A DNA stretch of 36,833 nt, taken from IMG/VR virus record IMGVR_UViG_3300034120_000261, positions 1 to 36,833 of that record. One strand, written 5' to 3'. The stretch's first letter is position 1. The number at the start of each line of letters is the position of its first letter. Positions 25,136 through 33,989 of this stretch are shown piece by piece. A program made the translations under genes and the position numbers. The notes below the pieces were generated by a model that was given only the letters and a program-made list of their open reading frames with translations, searched no databases and had not been told where the DNA came from. The DNA comes from a virus.

Positions 25136-26704
25136 TTACTCTGCCTGCACTGGCTGATAGCTTGCGCCACTTGCCGGAATGTTGAAGTACGTCGGAGCGC
25201 CACGTTGCTGCGGCCTGCCCAACAAGATTTGATTGATAAGCTCGTCAACCTGCTGTTGCATCATTCTTTCAGATGCAGACCTCGCTGCCAACCCTACAGC
25301 AGGGACTACAGCAGCACCAGCGGGACCACCAAGCACAAACCCAGTTCCAGCAGACAATGGTGCAGAGATCACACTCGTCGGAGAGAACTTGCCGATCATT
25401 CTCAACATATTTTGCAAGTTTCCACCGCGAGCAATTTGTGTGATCTGATCTTGTTCGGCTTGCGTGAATTGACGCATACGAGTCTGATTGTTTGAAAGTC
25501 GCCTAAACTCTCCACGCAAAGCATTTTCATACCCTGATTGCGTGTAAGTGCTAGCGCCAGTTGTTTGGGCGCGATTAACCATTTCCTCAAACACACCAGC
25601 CTTTGCGTTCATGCTCCACAACCTGCGAGCATCTCGCAGTTCGTTCACACCAGCTTGATTCCCTGCAACTAAATCTGCTGGCCTGATGTTGTTAACATAG
25701 TCGTCAATCTGGTTCACGATAAGCCTAGCAATCCTGCGCTCATCCCTTTCATTCGATGCGGCAGCGCCAGACGCAACTCGACGCAAAATCTCAAGCTCAT
25801 CAAGCGTTCTGGGTTGTTGCCCTTCTTGCTCTAGACGGTTCAGAACCGCTGCAACACGGGGATGCAAGCCTTCGTCATACCCTGCATTCCTGACCCGTTG
25901 CGTAATTCCTGTAACAGCATTTTGAAGACTTTGCGGAGTAACGATAACGCCAGATTGCGTCGCTCGTTGATACGCTCCCTGCGACTCTGCTTGAACAGCG
26001 GCACGAGTAGGCGCAACTTCTGGCTCTCCCCGTCTTGCACCAGCAGCACCACCCGCTGCCATACCTGCAAGCATCCCGGCAATCGGCGATCCAGTGACTT
26101 CTGTTACAACCTCACCGGTAGGAGCGCCGACCGCTGCACCTGTCATCTGAGCACCAGGACGAGCAGCAAACGTCTCAGCAACTTGCCTACCTACAGGGGT
26201 CGTTGCAGTCTGAGCCAATCGAGCAGCGCCAGGGATTTGGCCAATCACGCCACCAACCGCACCGCCAGCGGCTTGTATCGCCTGTTCTGGCAACGTCTCC
26301 GCTTTTGGAAGCCCAAGCAATGATCCGACAGACTCGATTGCTTGCATCGGTGTCGGGATTCGATATTGCTCGCTTGCAAGCGTGTTGTACAACTGAGTTA
26401 ACGCTTCCGCAGCAGGAACAGCAACGGTCCCAGCAAGCATTCCAACAGGGCCAAATGGAGCGCCGATAGCAGCACCAACCGCAGCAGGCATCGCACCTCT
26501 AGCCGCAACACCTGGAATCCTTGCAAGACGTTCCTCTGTCCTTCTGCCAGCAGTCGCAACATCCAAAATCTCTGTTGGCGAGGCTCCGGTTTTGGCGGCT
26601 TCAACAACCTTGTCTGACAGTTTGTTGTCGATAATGTAGCCAAGAATCTCCTGATCCGAGATTCCCTCTTTCCTAGCAGCGGAAATACGATCAGAAAGAT
26701 TCAT
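25136..26704 (-). CDS. Putative ejection/internal virion protein (522 aa)
   Basis: 522 residues. The N-terminal region holds IDNKLSDKVVEAAKTGASPTE and an Ala/Gly/Pro-rich stretch (AAVGAAIGAPFGPVGMLAGTVAVPAA, given in part as GAPFGPVGMLAGTVAVPA), then APTGEVVTEVTGSPIAGMLAG, followed by long helices (about residues 230-440) and a second Gly/Ala stretch VLGGPAGAAVVPAVGLAAR. The alternation of helical rods with small-residue hydrophobic patches is like podovirus ejection proteins that insert into the envelope with the DNA. The order after the tail-closure gene supports this; no firm homology. Confidence 0.6.
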   Translation of the reverse strand: MNLSDRISAARKEGISDQEILGYIIDNKLSDKVVEAAKTGASPTEILDVATAGRRTEERLARIPGVAARGAMPAAVGAAIGAPFGPVGMLAGTVAVPAAEALTQLYNTLASEQYRIPTPMQAIESVGSLLGLPKAETLPEQAIQAAGGAVGGVIGQIPGAARLAQTATTPVGRQVAETFAARPGAQMTGAAVGAPTGEVVTEVTGSPIAGMLAGMAAGGAAGARRGEPEVAPTRAAVQAESQGAYQRATQSGVIVTPQSLQNAVTGITQRVRNAGYDEGLHPRVAAVLNRLEQEGQQPRTLDELEILRRVASGAAASNERDERRIARLIVNQIDDYVNNIRPADLVAGNQAGVNELRDARRLWSMNAKAGVFEEMVNRAQTTGASTYTQSGYENALRGEFRRLSNNQTRMRQFTQAEQDQITQIARGGNLQNMLRMIGKFSPTSVISAPLSAGTGFVLGGPAGAAVVPAVGLAARSASERMMQQQVDELINQILLGRPQQRGAPTYFNIPASGASYQPVQAE

Positions 26705-26706
26705 TA

Positions 26707-28311
26707 CTACCTCCCAAAAATCTTGTTCAACTTGTCACGAGTGTTCACAGGACGTTGCACAATTTCCTGTTTCAGCACTTCATCCAGAGTCTTGTTAGGC
26801 CCAAAATCTCTTGAATACGCATCTTTCAAATTCCCTAAAGACTCATTCGAGTAGCGCACTAACTGCCTAAGTTGATCTCTAATCTGCTCAAATGATTGCG
26901 CTTGATTTAGGTTTGCTTGCAGGTTCTCAAACCTAGCACCCTCTCGTTCAGTGAGCGACCCAACCCCAGAGTTATTTGGAGATGACTGACGAAGCGCAAT
27001 GATGCCAGCAGTAAACGAACGATTCTTTAGGTTGTCCAAGATGGCAGCGGCATCAGCAGCCGCAGTGCCTGGGATTTGTGCCAGAGTCGAGCCACCCAGC
27101 CCAACAGCAGATTTCAACCCACTTTCGTTTGCTAAAAGTTTTTCAGCCGTGTCTCTCAAGTCTCGAAATTCACGAACTGCTTGAATGCTTGCTTTCAACA
27201 CAGCAGGCTGTGAAGCTCGCAACTCATTTCTAAATTTCAATGGAACATCTTGATTTGTCACCATTGGATTTTCAGGAGTTGCCTGCATAAACGCAGGTTG
27301 CAACGGAGCAGGCGCGGCATCGGTTGGAGCAGGAACCGGAGTTGCTACAGCAGGTTGTTCAGCAGCGGGTGCAGCAGTTGCACCACCAAATACTCGTTGT
27401 CCCATCTGGCTGATTTGCGGCATCAGATCAACACCAGTATCTGCTTTGATAGCCTGGGCTTTCAAAATCAAATCTGTGTAGTCTTTCGGAGATGGACGCG
27501 ATTGGAAGTTGAACGCCTCGGACAGTTGAGCAGGAGTCAACCCGTCAGTTTTGCCGAACGTGACTTGTGCATAAATGCGCCCAGCATCATCTAGTTTTGC
27601 TTCTCTCTGAGCAGACCAAACAGCCTCAGCAGGACCACCACGTTTATCCAGACGAATCACTGTACCGTCTGGAAGTTTTTCATAAACAAATTCTGGCCTT
27701 TCCGTCCCAGCAACCGGAACATATCGACCGTCCCTGACTTCAAATACCTGCTCTCCAGGTTTTACTGTCACTCGTTCAGGCTGACCAAACTTCTGGAATT
27801 GTTGAATCGTTGGAAGAACCTTTGCCGCAACACTAGGAGCTTCTGTCAGTAATCGCAGCGCAGCGTTCATGTCGAGAGATGGCGCACCTTGGCTAACACC
27901 AGCCCCAGGCATTACGTTGCCTTCATCGTCTCGCAACGGGAATGCCGTTGGCTGACCGTAAAGCGTCGGTTGAGCCTGACCTTGCCGCATGATTGACGGG
28001 AGAATCGCCCTAGCAGCCTCTTGCTCTCGCAGTGCTCGCTGCTGTTCAGCGATCTGCTGCGCAATCATCTGCTCTTGCACCCGCTGCTGAAGTGCCCCGC
28101 TATACGCTTGTTGTCCAGCCGCTAGACCCTGCGCTAACGCCTGTCCGGTGGAGATCGGAGTACGGCTAGGCGCACCGGCTTGCATAAGACCGAGAGCGGC
28201 ACCCAGCAGACCCTGCTGTTGCGCCTGACGCTGGGCTAGCCTTGCCTGTTCCTCTCCCAGTAGACCAGGAAGGTAAGAAGGCGCAGCAGGGAAGAAATTA
28301 GACAGGTCCAT
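26707..28311 (-). CDS. Putative ejection/internal virion protein (534 aa)
   Basis: 534 residues from MDLSNFFPAAPSYLPGLLG; GAGG before the ATG at 28311 decides it. Highly Gln/Ala-rich helices at the N-terminus (EEQARLAQRQAQQQGLLGAA), a Pro/Ala linker around residue 330 (TPVPAPTDAAPAPLQP), then a C-terminal helical domain with SLTEREGARFENLQANL and NLKDAYSRDFGPNK. I recognise the C-terminal region as a recurring one in large podovirus virion proteins. Likely ejected or internal, working with the 522-, 184- and 280-residue neighbours. Confidence 0.6.
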   Translation of the reverse strand: MDLSNFFPAAPSYLPGLLGEEQARLAQRQAQQQGLLGAALGLMQAGAPSRTPISTGQALAQGLAAGQQAYSGALQQRVQEQMIAQQIAEQQRALREQEAARAILPSIMRQGQAQPTLYGQPTAFPLRDDEGNVMPGAGVSQGAPSLDMNAALRLLTEAPSVAAKVLPTIQQFQKFGQPERVTVKPGEQVFEVRDGRYVPVAGTERPEFVYEKLPDGTVIRLDKRGGPAEAVWSAQREAKLDDAGRIYAQVTFGKTDGLTPAQLSEAFNFQSRPSPKDYTDLILKAQAIKADTGVDLMPQISQMGQRVFGGATAAPAAEQPAVATPVPAPTDAAPAPLQPAFMQATPENPMVTNQDVPLKFRNELRASQPAVLKASIQAVREFRDLRDTAEKLLANESGLKSAVGLGGSTLAQIPGTAAADAAAILDNLKNRSFTAGIIALRQSSPNNSGVGSLTEREGARFENLQANLNQAQSFEQIRDQLRQLVRYSNESLGNLKDAYSRDFGPNKTLDEVLKQEIVQRPVNTRDKLNKIFGR

Positions 28312-28319
28312 GTTTGCCC

Positions 28320-28874
28320 TCACAACAGGCTAATTCGTCGTTTCTCAACACGCTTGGGAGCCAGCAGCGACATGATTGCGTCTTGCTGCACTAGCCGAGG
28401 ATCACCGCGCTTTACTCCACCACCGGCCATTGGCTGCGGCTGTTGCTGACCACCCAGCATATTCATAGCAGACAAGGCTTGCATCGGGTTTAACCCGGCT
28501 TGCACTGGAGATGCGCCAGCCACCGCAGATGCGCCTGGGAGATCGCTTCCAAGGCTTGCACGAGCGATAGCATCGAAGTCAAACATCGGCGTTTCTGACA
28601 ACACAGTCGGCATGATCTGGTCGCCAGCAATCGGCACCAATCCTTGCGCCTGACTAGCAGTAATGTAGTCCGACAGCACAGGTGCAACGTCCGGCCTTGC
28701 AAGCGAGATTCCTTCAACACCCGCCGCACCAGCGCCACCTAAAGCACCGGATGCGATACCACCGCCAACACCACCCAGTGCAGCGCCCATCATCGCACCC
28801 TTCAGCGGGTCGTCTCGATTGGTTGCCGCACCCAGCGCAGCACCTGCCATCATCATCGTTGCCGGATCAGCCAT
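28320..28874 (-). CDS. Gly-zipper virion protein (184 aa)
   Basis: 184 residues. MMMAGAALGAATNRDDPLKG and AMMGAALGGVGGGIASGALG are glycine-zipper segments that can insert into membranes; the rest includes LNPMQALSAMNMLGGQQQPQP and a C-terminal basic tail. Similar zipper proteins occur in T7-group and P22-group ejectosomes. Probable internal protein helping DNA pass the envelope. Confidence 0.6.
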   Translation of the reverse strand: MADPATMMMAGAALGAATNRDDPLKGAMMGAALGGVGGGIASGALGGAGAAGVEGISLARPDVAPVLSDYITASQAQGLVPIAGDQIMPTVLSETPMFDFDAIARASLGSDLPGASAVAGASPVQAGLNPMQALSAMNMLGGQQQPQPMAGGGVKRGDPRLVQQDAIMSLLAPKRVEKRRISLL

Positions 28875-28876
28875 GC

Positions 28877-29719
28877 TTACCTCCCGCTTGCGCCCAACAG
28901 ACCGCCAGCAACAGCACCAGGAACGGCGTATTGCCCACCAGCCATGCCGCCCAAGGTGTACCCAGCTAGACCACCGCCAAGCGCACCAGCAATCGGAGAA
29001 CGATACGTCGGCGCAGTAGTGATCGTCCCCATCGGAGCACCGTATACCGATCCCAGGAAGCTCTGTAGAGCGCTGTACGGGGCTTGCTGGCCGAAGTTGA
29101 ACCGAGCAATGTCTGCTGCAAGCGCTTGCTCTTGGTAAGCCTCCTGAGCCTGTCCTGCTTGCAACAAACGCTGAAGATCGGCGTACTCGGACTGCGCGAG
29201 TTGCGGTGCACCAGCGGCTGCGGCTTCTTGTCTAGCACGTTCCTGTGCGTAGTTCTGATACGCCATCTGCTGAGAGATGTCACCCAATCCACGAGCAAAT
29301 GCCTCTGTCGCACCGCTTTCCAACTGAGCCTGAGCACCTGACCCATATCGCCCAGCAGCAGACGCTTGTGACTGGATTTGTCCTAGACGTTGCTGGAACT
29401 GTTGCTCCAACGGACGAGACGCAGCAGCAATAGCGCCTTGCAGGAACGGATTCGGTCCGAGATACGCACCGGATACCGTCCCGAGTTGCTGTTGTAGCGC
29501 GGTCTGTTGGAGCGGAGAGCCTGCCATCGCTCGCTGACCAGCAGATTGCAAGGCTTGCGTCGTAAACTGGCTAGGTGAAACGTAGGTCTGACCCTGGTAA
29601 TACTGCGGAGGCCCACCCTGGTAGAGACGCTGCGCCTCTTGTAGCCCAAACTGCACAAACGGTTGAACAGTCGGATCAATCCGCTGTTGTGAGACTTGTT
29701 GCGATCCACCGCCAGCCAT
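28877..29719 (-). CDS. Putative ejection protein with Gly-rich C-terminus (280 aa)
   Basis: 280 residues from MAGGGSQQVSQQRIDPTVQP; earlier in-frame codons fall in the upstream gene. Gln/Ala-rich helices (QEAQRLYQGGPPQYYQG, QQRLGQIQSQASAAGRYGS), then a glycine-zipper end SPIAGALGGGLAGYTLGG. The pattern FV..GL.eAq.LY..GP.qYY.G.T.V.fs is common to podovirus proteins near the ejection genes. Two bases separate it from the GNAT-like gene. Confidence 0.6.
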   Translation of the reverse strand: MAGGGSQQVSQQRIDPTVQPFVQFGLQEAQRLYQGGPPQYYQGQTYVSPSQFTTQALQSAGQRAMAGSPLQQTALQQQLGTVSGAYLGPNPFLQGAIAAASRPLEQQFQQRLGQIQSQASAAGRYGSGAQAQLESGATEAFARGLGDISQQMAYQNYAQERARQEAAAAGAPQLAQSEYADLQRLLQAGQAQEAYQEQALAADIARFNFGQQAPYSALQSFLGSVYGAPMGTITTAPTYRSPIAGALGGGLAGYTLGGMAGGQYAVPGAVAGGLLGASGR

Positions 29720-29721
29720 GA

Positions 29722-30117
29722 TTACACCTCTGCTATCCACTGCTTGGGTCGGAATCCGTGTTTTCTCGCTACACGCTCCCAACCGGGACGATTTGAGTCA
29801 AATGAAATTCTACGCGACCCACCCGCTTTCGCAATCTCGCGGATGTGCCTAAAGCCCTCATCCATCAGCATCTGCCCCCAACCACACCAAACATGAAGGC
29901 AGTCACCCAACGGTTGCATCACTCCAAACCCAACAGGCTTACCCTGATCCATCACTACCCACAGCATAGACCGACCATTAAAACAGTCGGTGTATACATC
30001 CTCCGGTATCCAGTTGCCATCTGAGTATTCTTGTACTTCCAACAGCCCAGGTCTGACCCACCCCCAGATTTCACGCAACTTGTGCGGTTCGATGAACACC
30101 CTATCCAAGGACGACAT
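29722..30117 (-). CDS. Small GNAT-like virion-region protein
   Basis: 131 residues from MSSLDRVFIEPHKLREIW. Sequence follows the GNAT layout: PEDVYTDCFNGRSMLWVV, QGKPVGFGVMQ, LHVWCGWG and a C-terminal RISFDSNRPGWERVARKHGFRPK, the last being the typical W.R...K.GF end of GNAT-fold proteins. The acetyl-CoA loop is poorly kept, so it may be structural. T7-type phages carry a comparable small protein (gp13) near internal virion genes. Overlaps the previous gene by 17 bp. Confidence 0.6.
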   Translation of the reverse strand: MSSLDRVFIEPHKLREIWGWVRPGLLEVQEYSDGNWIPEDVYTDCFNGRSMLWVVMDQGKPVGFGVMQPLGDCLHVWCGWGQMLMDEGFRHIREIAKAGGSRRISFDSNRPGWERVARKHGFRPKQWIAEV

Positions 30118-30883
30118 ACCGATACGTCTTGTCTGCGGTCGCGTTAGCAAAATGGTTGACCGTACACTGACCCTGAGTCTGATTCGATGCGTAGATGTCA
30201 GACGATGACGATTCATCTACCTTGTTGATCGTGACAATCGCACTCGGAGTCGTCGGTCGCGTCGGGCTTGTCTGCGCTGGCAACTGCTCCAGAGTCACAT
30301 CTGTAGAAGTGGTCGCCCACATAATCTGAACGTAGTCACCTGCTGCTAATTGAATGTAGAAGTTCAGCGCAGCAATCAGATGGCCATCCGTCCCGCCATG
30401 ACTGTTAGGGACTGAGAACTTGCTATTCGACCCAGCAACATCCGTCCCGTTCTTGCGGAACCAGATGTCAATGTCTTGGATCGAAACACTGGTATTGGCG
30501 AACTGAAACGAGAACTGGATGTTGTAGACGCCAGCAGACCGAACTGTGATCTGCGAGTTGCTGACAATCGCAACACCAACAGCATAGTCCGTCGTGTTAA
30601 ACGTCACCGCATACGCAGCGGTTGTGCTAGCAGCGGTCTGGTCTGTAGTGTCCTGAAACGCCCCGTATGGCACTGCATCGGCTATCGCAGCAGCGGAGTA
30701 CGGTACAAACAGAATCAACGAATCTTCGCTGATCCTAGCGTCGAGAAGGGTGGTGGTAGTGGCGTTACCAGTCGCCAGCGTAATAGTGCTGACAGAGTTG
30801 ATCTTGCCATCAAGGATGCGGTTGACAACTTCAGCGACTTGCCTCGGCTGTCCACCGGCCTGGGGCAGACGCAGAAACATCAT
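30101..30883 (-). CDS. C1q-like jelly-roll virion protein
   Basis: 260 residues. N-terminal LRLPQAGGQPRQVAEVVNRILDGKIN is a common virion-attachment start; then strands ITVRSAGVYNIQFSFQFANT, IDIWFRKNGTDVAGSNSKF, LNFYIQLAAGDYVQIMWATTS, LEQLPA and SAIVTINKV, a C1q/TNF-like beta jelly-roll (Y.I.fs.Q......d.w...NG..i..s, l..GDYv.i.w). The last 50 residues are extra. Probably a trimeric head or tail decoration or receptor-contact protein. Confidence 0.75.
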   Translation of the reverse strand: MMFLRLPQAGGQPRQVAEVVNRILDGKINSVSTITLATGNATTTTLLDARISEDSLILFVPYSAAAIADAVPYGAFQDTTDQTAASTTAAYAVTFNTTDYAVGVAIVSNSQITVRSAGVYNIQFSFQFANTSVSIQDIDIWFRKNGTDVAGSNSKFSVPNSHGGTDGHLIAALNFYIQLAAGDYVQIMWATTSTDVTLEQLPAQTSPTRPTTPSAIVTINKVDESSSSDIYASNQTQGQCTVNHFANATADKTYRYVVLG

Positions 30884-32529
30884 CGTCCCCCGGTCTGAAT
30901 CAGATCAACGTCAACACCTACAGCGCTGACCCAATTGCCAGTTGGTACAACAGATAGACGATGAAACTTACCGCGAGAACGTAGAGACACGCGATTATCA
31001 GAATCAGCAGCAACAGGACTCGCATAGCTGATGTTCCCGTCCAACCTCTTTCGAGACGCTACCGCAACAGTAGCTGACCCGTTGTCAATCAGTGGCCTCG
31101 CAAGCGTGATGATAGATTCGAGACCCTGCGCCTCAATATCGCCAGTCTGAAGCGTAGCAGTAAGGTCGTCACCGCCGAACGAAATGATCTTATCCCCATC
31201 GACGCCACCCTGAATCAGTTTGCCACCAGACCAAATCCGAGAGTCCAGACTTGCAGGAACCGTGTCGATGTTCGGATACAGCGCGGCTAGACTCTCCAGG
31301 TCAGCGCTGCTTGTAGCGACAGTGCTCACATAGTCAGCAGTTGTCTCGCCATGCGTCCACTTGTCTACCTGCCAGTTGTAGACCAGCAGTTGCTTCATGG
31401 CAAAGATGTCGGTAAAGCACCATGTCACCGTCTTGTTGATCGGGTCAACAGCAGCAGACATCTCCGTTAACTTGCCAGGATCGAGCACAGAGTAGAACCA
31501 ACGGTCTACCCTCTCAGCGCCGATTGGTTTAACCGTCTGACCATCGCAGACAAAAAACCCATCGTCTGACAGGAAGAACGTCATCGACCCGTACTGCACG
31601 ACAGAACGAGACTCGTAGCAACCTAGCGAACGGGTGAGCGTGTCGAACTGGAAATAAAGGGGAGCGCCAATGTACGTCATCCGCACAATAGAACGCTCCA
31701 TGAGCACAAGCCCAAACTCACCACCAGTCAACCCTCTAACTTCACCACCGTCAGGAATATCCTGCGAATCAGCCTGACTACCAGAACCAGATGTCCAGTC
31801 TGTAGCGTCGTTAATGTCAGACCATTGCACTCGATTGGGATAGCTGGCCTGCTTGCCAGTGACTACAAAGTCACGAACAGTCGTCACAAACTGAGCAGTA
31901 GGCGCAGATGCGTTCAGATCGGCAAAGTTAGCAGACGATCCAACCGTCCATGCCTGGAGTTTGTCCAGACCGTTGCCAGCGATTAGTGTCTGACCGAACT
32001 GCGTGAACGTCCACTGTGTTGTCGTCGTGTAGGCAGACGCAGTGCGCGATACGTCCTGAAGGTACTTCAGCGTTGTCGCTGTGCCTCCAGAGGTGTAAGT
32101 GCCGAACGCTGTCGAGTTCACCCCGTTCAGACTGAACGAGTTAGCATCAATCACCGTTATGACGTAAGAGTTGCCGTTTAGCTGCGTCATCCCACCGACA
32201 GATGCAATCGATACTGTGATCCCTGTACGGAACCCGTGACCCGTAGCGGTAATTACGCAAGGGTTAGCGTTCGTCGCTCCGGTAATCGTTGCAATCTTGC
32301 TAGGCCAGTAGCGGAATAGCTTGTTAGCGCCAGCAGCGATCAACAGGGTGTCGGTGTTCCACCGGGCTACAGAACAAGTCAGCAGGTTTTCACTTGCAGA
32401 GTTGGAGAAGTCGGCAGCGGATGGCATGGGACCGTAGCCAACACCCAGCGGGAGACAGTTCTCTGCCTCCGTTAGCGAGTCAGCAATACCGGGTCTGTCC
32501 GGCGTCCACTGTCCGAAAGTTACTCGCAT
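30880..32529 (-). CDS. Tail closure protein, P22 gp10-like (packaged-DNA stabilization)
   Basis: 549 residues from MRVTFGQWTPDRPGIAD; the ATG at 32529 overlaps the upstream stop, earlier codons do not fit. LPLGVGYGPMPSAADFSNSA is the family start, then an inserted FCCH-like beta module (ITATGHGFRTGITVSIASVGG ... FSLNGVNSTAFGTYTSGG), then ASYPNRVQWSDINDATDW, GLVLMERSIVRMTYIG, FFLSDDGFFVCDGQTV and TWCFTD. These form a beta-propeller-like body known from P22 gp10, which joins adaptor to tail needle and keeps packaged DNA in. Position upstream of ejection genes is typical. Confidence 0.82.
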   Translation of the reverse strand: MRVTFGQWTPDRPGIADSLTEAENCLPLGVGYGPMPSAADFSNSASENLLTCSVARWNTDTLLIAAGANKLFRYWPSKIATITGATNANPCVITATGHGFRTGITVSIASVGGMTQLNGNSYVITVIDANSFSLNGVNSTAFGTYTSGGTATTLKYLQDVSRTASAYTTTTQWTFTQFGQTLIAGNGLDKLQAWTVGSSANFADLNASAPTAQFVTTVRDFVVTGKQASYPNRVQWSDINDATDWTSGSGSQADSQDIPDGGEVRGLTGGEFGLVLMERSIVRMTYIGAPLYFQFDTLTRSLGCYESRSVVQYGSMTFFLSDDGFFVCDGQTVKPIGAERVDRWFYSVLDPGKLTEMSAAVDPINKTVTWCFTDIFAMKQLLVYNWQVDKWTHGETTADYVSTVATSSADLESLAALYPNIDTVPASLDSRIWSGGKLIQGGVDGDKIISFGGDDLTATLQTGDIEAQGLESIITLARPLIDNGSATVAVASRKRLDGNISYASPVAADSDNRVSLRSRGKFHRLSVVPTGNWVSAVGVDVDLIQTGGR

Positions 32530-32530
32530 C

Positions 32531-32839
32531 TCACGCCCAAGGAAGTGCAGGAGCAATTACCGGGGGGTTCTTCTGGTTCTCGATCTGCTGAGCCACCGCA
32601 GCCTCGGTCGCGTCCTTGTCAACCCCATTCGCCCAAATCCATTCGAGCACTTGCTCTTGGGTTAGGTCGGCGTAGGGGGTGAAGGACTCAGGATTAGGAG
32701 AAGGCAGCGAGCAGGTTGCATAGACGGAAGCTGAGTAGCCGTCTACGGTATCCGAGCACTGCCAGTGGGCGACGATGCAAACGTCAGACAGATCGCCTTC
32801 TGATACTTTGCAGTCAAGCTGGGAGATGTTCCAGTTCAT
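32531..32839 (-). CDS. Conserved small tail-region protein (DUF7936-like)
   Basis: 102 residues: MNWNISQLDCKVSEGDLSDV, AHWQCSDT, FTPYADLTQEQVLEWIWANGVDKDATEAA, QQIENQKNPPVIAPALPWA. The W.I..ld.....g....v...HWr, F.PY.dLT...vl.W.w..gvdk...Ea....i..q..P....P.LPW pattern is very widely shared in phages of Gram-negatives, next to fibre genes. Likely a fibre or tail assembly accessory. Confidence 0.7.
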   Translation of the reverse strand: MNWNISQLDCKVSEGDLSDVCIVAHWQCSDTVDGYSASVYATCSLPSPNPESFTPYADLTQEQVLEWIWANGVDKDATEAAVAQQIENQKNPPVIAPALPWA

Positions 32840-32841
32840 GT

Positions 32842-33618
32842 TTATTCCTCGGTAAATTCGTGAATTGCGTCAAGACCGAAGTGGTCGTTAATGAACCGAA
32901 GCATCTTTTCAACGTCAATTTTTAGCACTTTGCCTGACGGGGTGTGCTTGGACTTAAAGATCCACTCGTTTGTCTCTAAATCGTGCGGAGAGAACAGCGT
33001 GGCGTTACCTGCCGCGTCCATCACATACGCTTCACCGCTGGACGAATAAAGACTGATGCCATTAGCCAGAGTTCCAACAGGAGCCGTGCCATCAAAAATG
33101 TTGAGTGCTTTTGTGCCAACTGTTGTAGCCCGATCTGCCGTGCCGCCAAGTGACAAATTCCCACCGCTGGTGATACGGGCGCGTTCGGTGTCACTACCGA
33201 CATTAAATGTCATGTAATCGTTGCCATACACGGCAGCGTTAATTGACGCTTTTGTTACTCCTGCGCTTGAGAACCCAAGTTTTACAGCTTGTGTTCCAGC
33301 GGTGGTGTCACTGTTGTTAAGTTGCAGAGCCTGTTGAGTCCCAGCTGCGCTCAGACTAAGTTGCGAAGTACCAATAACTTGCAATTTAAATGTAGGCGAA
33401 GCAGTCCCAATCCCAACATCCCCCGCCGCAGTCACCACAAACGGGCTGCTGTCGGGGTTAGCTGCATCTTCCACCAAAATGGAATCGCCGGTACCCGTCT
33501 GCGTGATCCTGAGTGCTGGAGTGGTGGCGTTCACCACCATGACATAGCTGTCGCCTGCTTGTGCGGCTTGGATCTGCGGGACAACTGTGTTGAGAAGAAG
33601 AACCTCGTATGCGGCCAT
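32842..33618 (-). CDS. Tail fibre-like protein with short beta repeats
   Basis: 258 residues from MAAYEVLLLNTVVPQIQAAQ, with GAGGTAA before the ATG. Opening segment VVPQIQAAQAGDSYVMVVN, then beta repeats GDVGIGTASPTFKLQVIGTS, ARITSGGNLSLGG, AYVMDAAGNATLFS, of the GIGT-xxP-x-x-K-L-x-V type common in fibres. It ends in a helical stretch (VLKIDVEKMLRFINDHFGL). No intramolecular chaperone motif is seen. Probably part of the tail tip or a side fibre. Confidence 0.65.
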   Translation of the reverse strand: MAAYEVLLLNTVVPQIQAAQAGDSYVMVVNATTPALRITQTGTGDSILVEDAANPDSSPFVVTAAGDVGIGTASPTFKLQVIGTSQLSLSAAGTQQALQLNNSDTTAGTQAVKLGFSSAGVTKASINAAVYGNDYMTFNVGSDTERARITSGGNLSLGGTADRATTVGTKALNIFDGTAPVGTLANGISLYSSSGEAYVMDAAGNATLFSPHDLETNEWIFKSKHTPSGKVLKIDVEKMLRFINDHFGLDAIHEFTEE

Positions 33619-33655
33619 GATTTACCTCAAATTTTGTTGTGCAATTCTACTACTG

Positions 33656-33982
33656 TTATGCCCAGACTCTTACAGGAGCCACAGGCGACACAACCGCGCT
33701 TTGTAGAGACTCTGGGCAAGTCTTATCAGCACTCAGCCTGACGTTAACGTGCCACCCCGGTAACGAAGCCATCTCAGGCTGTTCACCTTCATCGGTTTCA
33801 ATCATGGTGCCAGTAGGCTTGTAGATGACGCCAATGTAATCGACCGATGCGTCAACAGGAGCGTACCCTTCTTCTACTTCTTGCAGAAGCCCAGCCGCGA
33901 GCAGTTGCTCGTATGCGACTTGCTCAGAACTAAACCTGAGATACAGGTCAGTCCACGGGGCTACAGGCTGTTCGTCGAGCAT
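33656..33982 (-). CDS. Small protein between fibre genes
   Basis: 108 residues. SSEQVAYEQLLAAGLLQEVEEGYAP has a helical start, then VDYIGVIYKPTGTMIETDEGEQPEMASLPGWHVNVRLS and a C-terminal VVSPVAPVRVWA. The pattern (Y.PTGT.....G......+.GWHVN.R) is found in small phage proteins next to tail fibres. Function unknown; fibre assembly or tail completion is plausible. Confidence 0.65.
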   Translation of the reverse strand: MLDEQPVAPWTDLYLRFSSEQVAYEQLLAAGLLQEVEEGYAPVDASVDYIGVIYKPTGTMIETDEGEQPEMASLPGWHVNVRLSADKTCPESLQSAVVSPVAPVRVWA

Positions 33983-33989
33983 AGTGTCC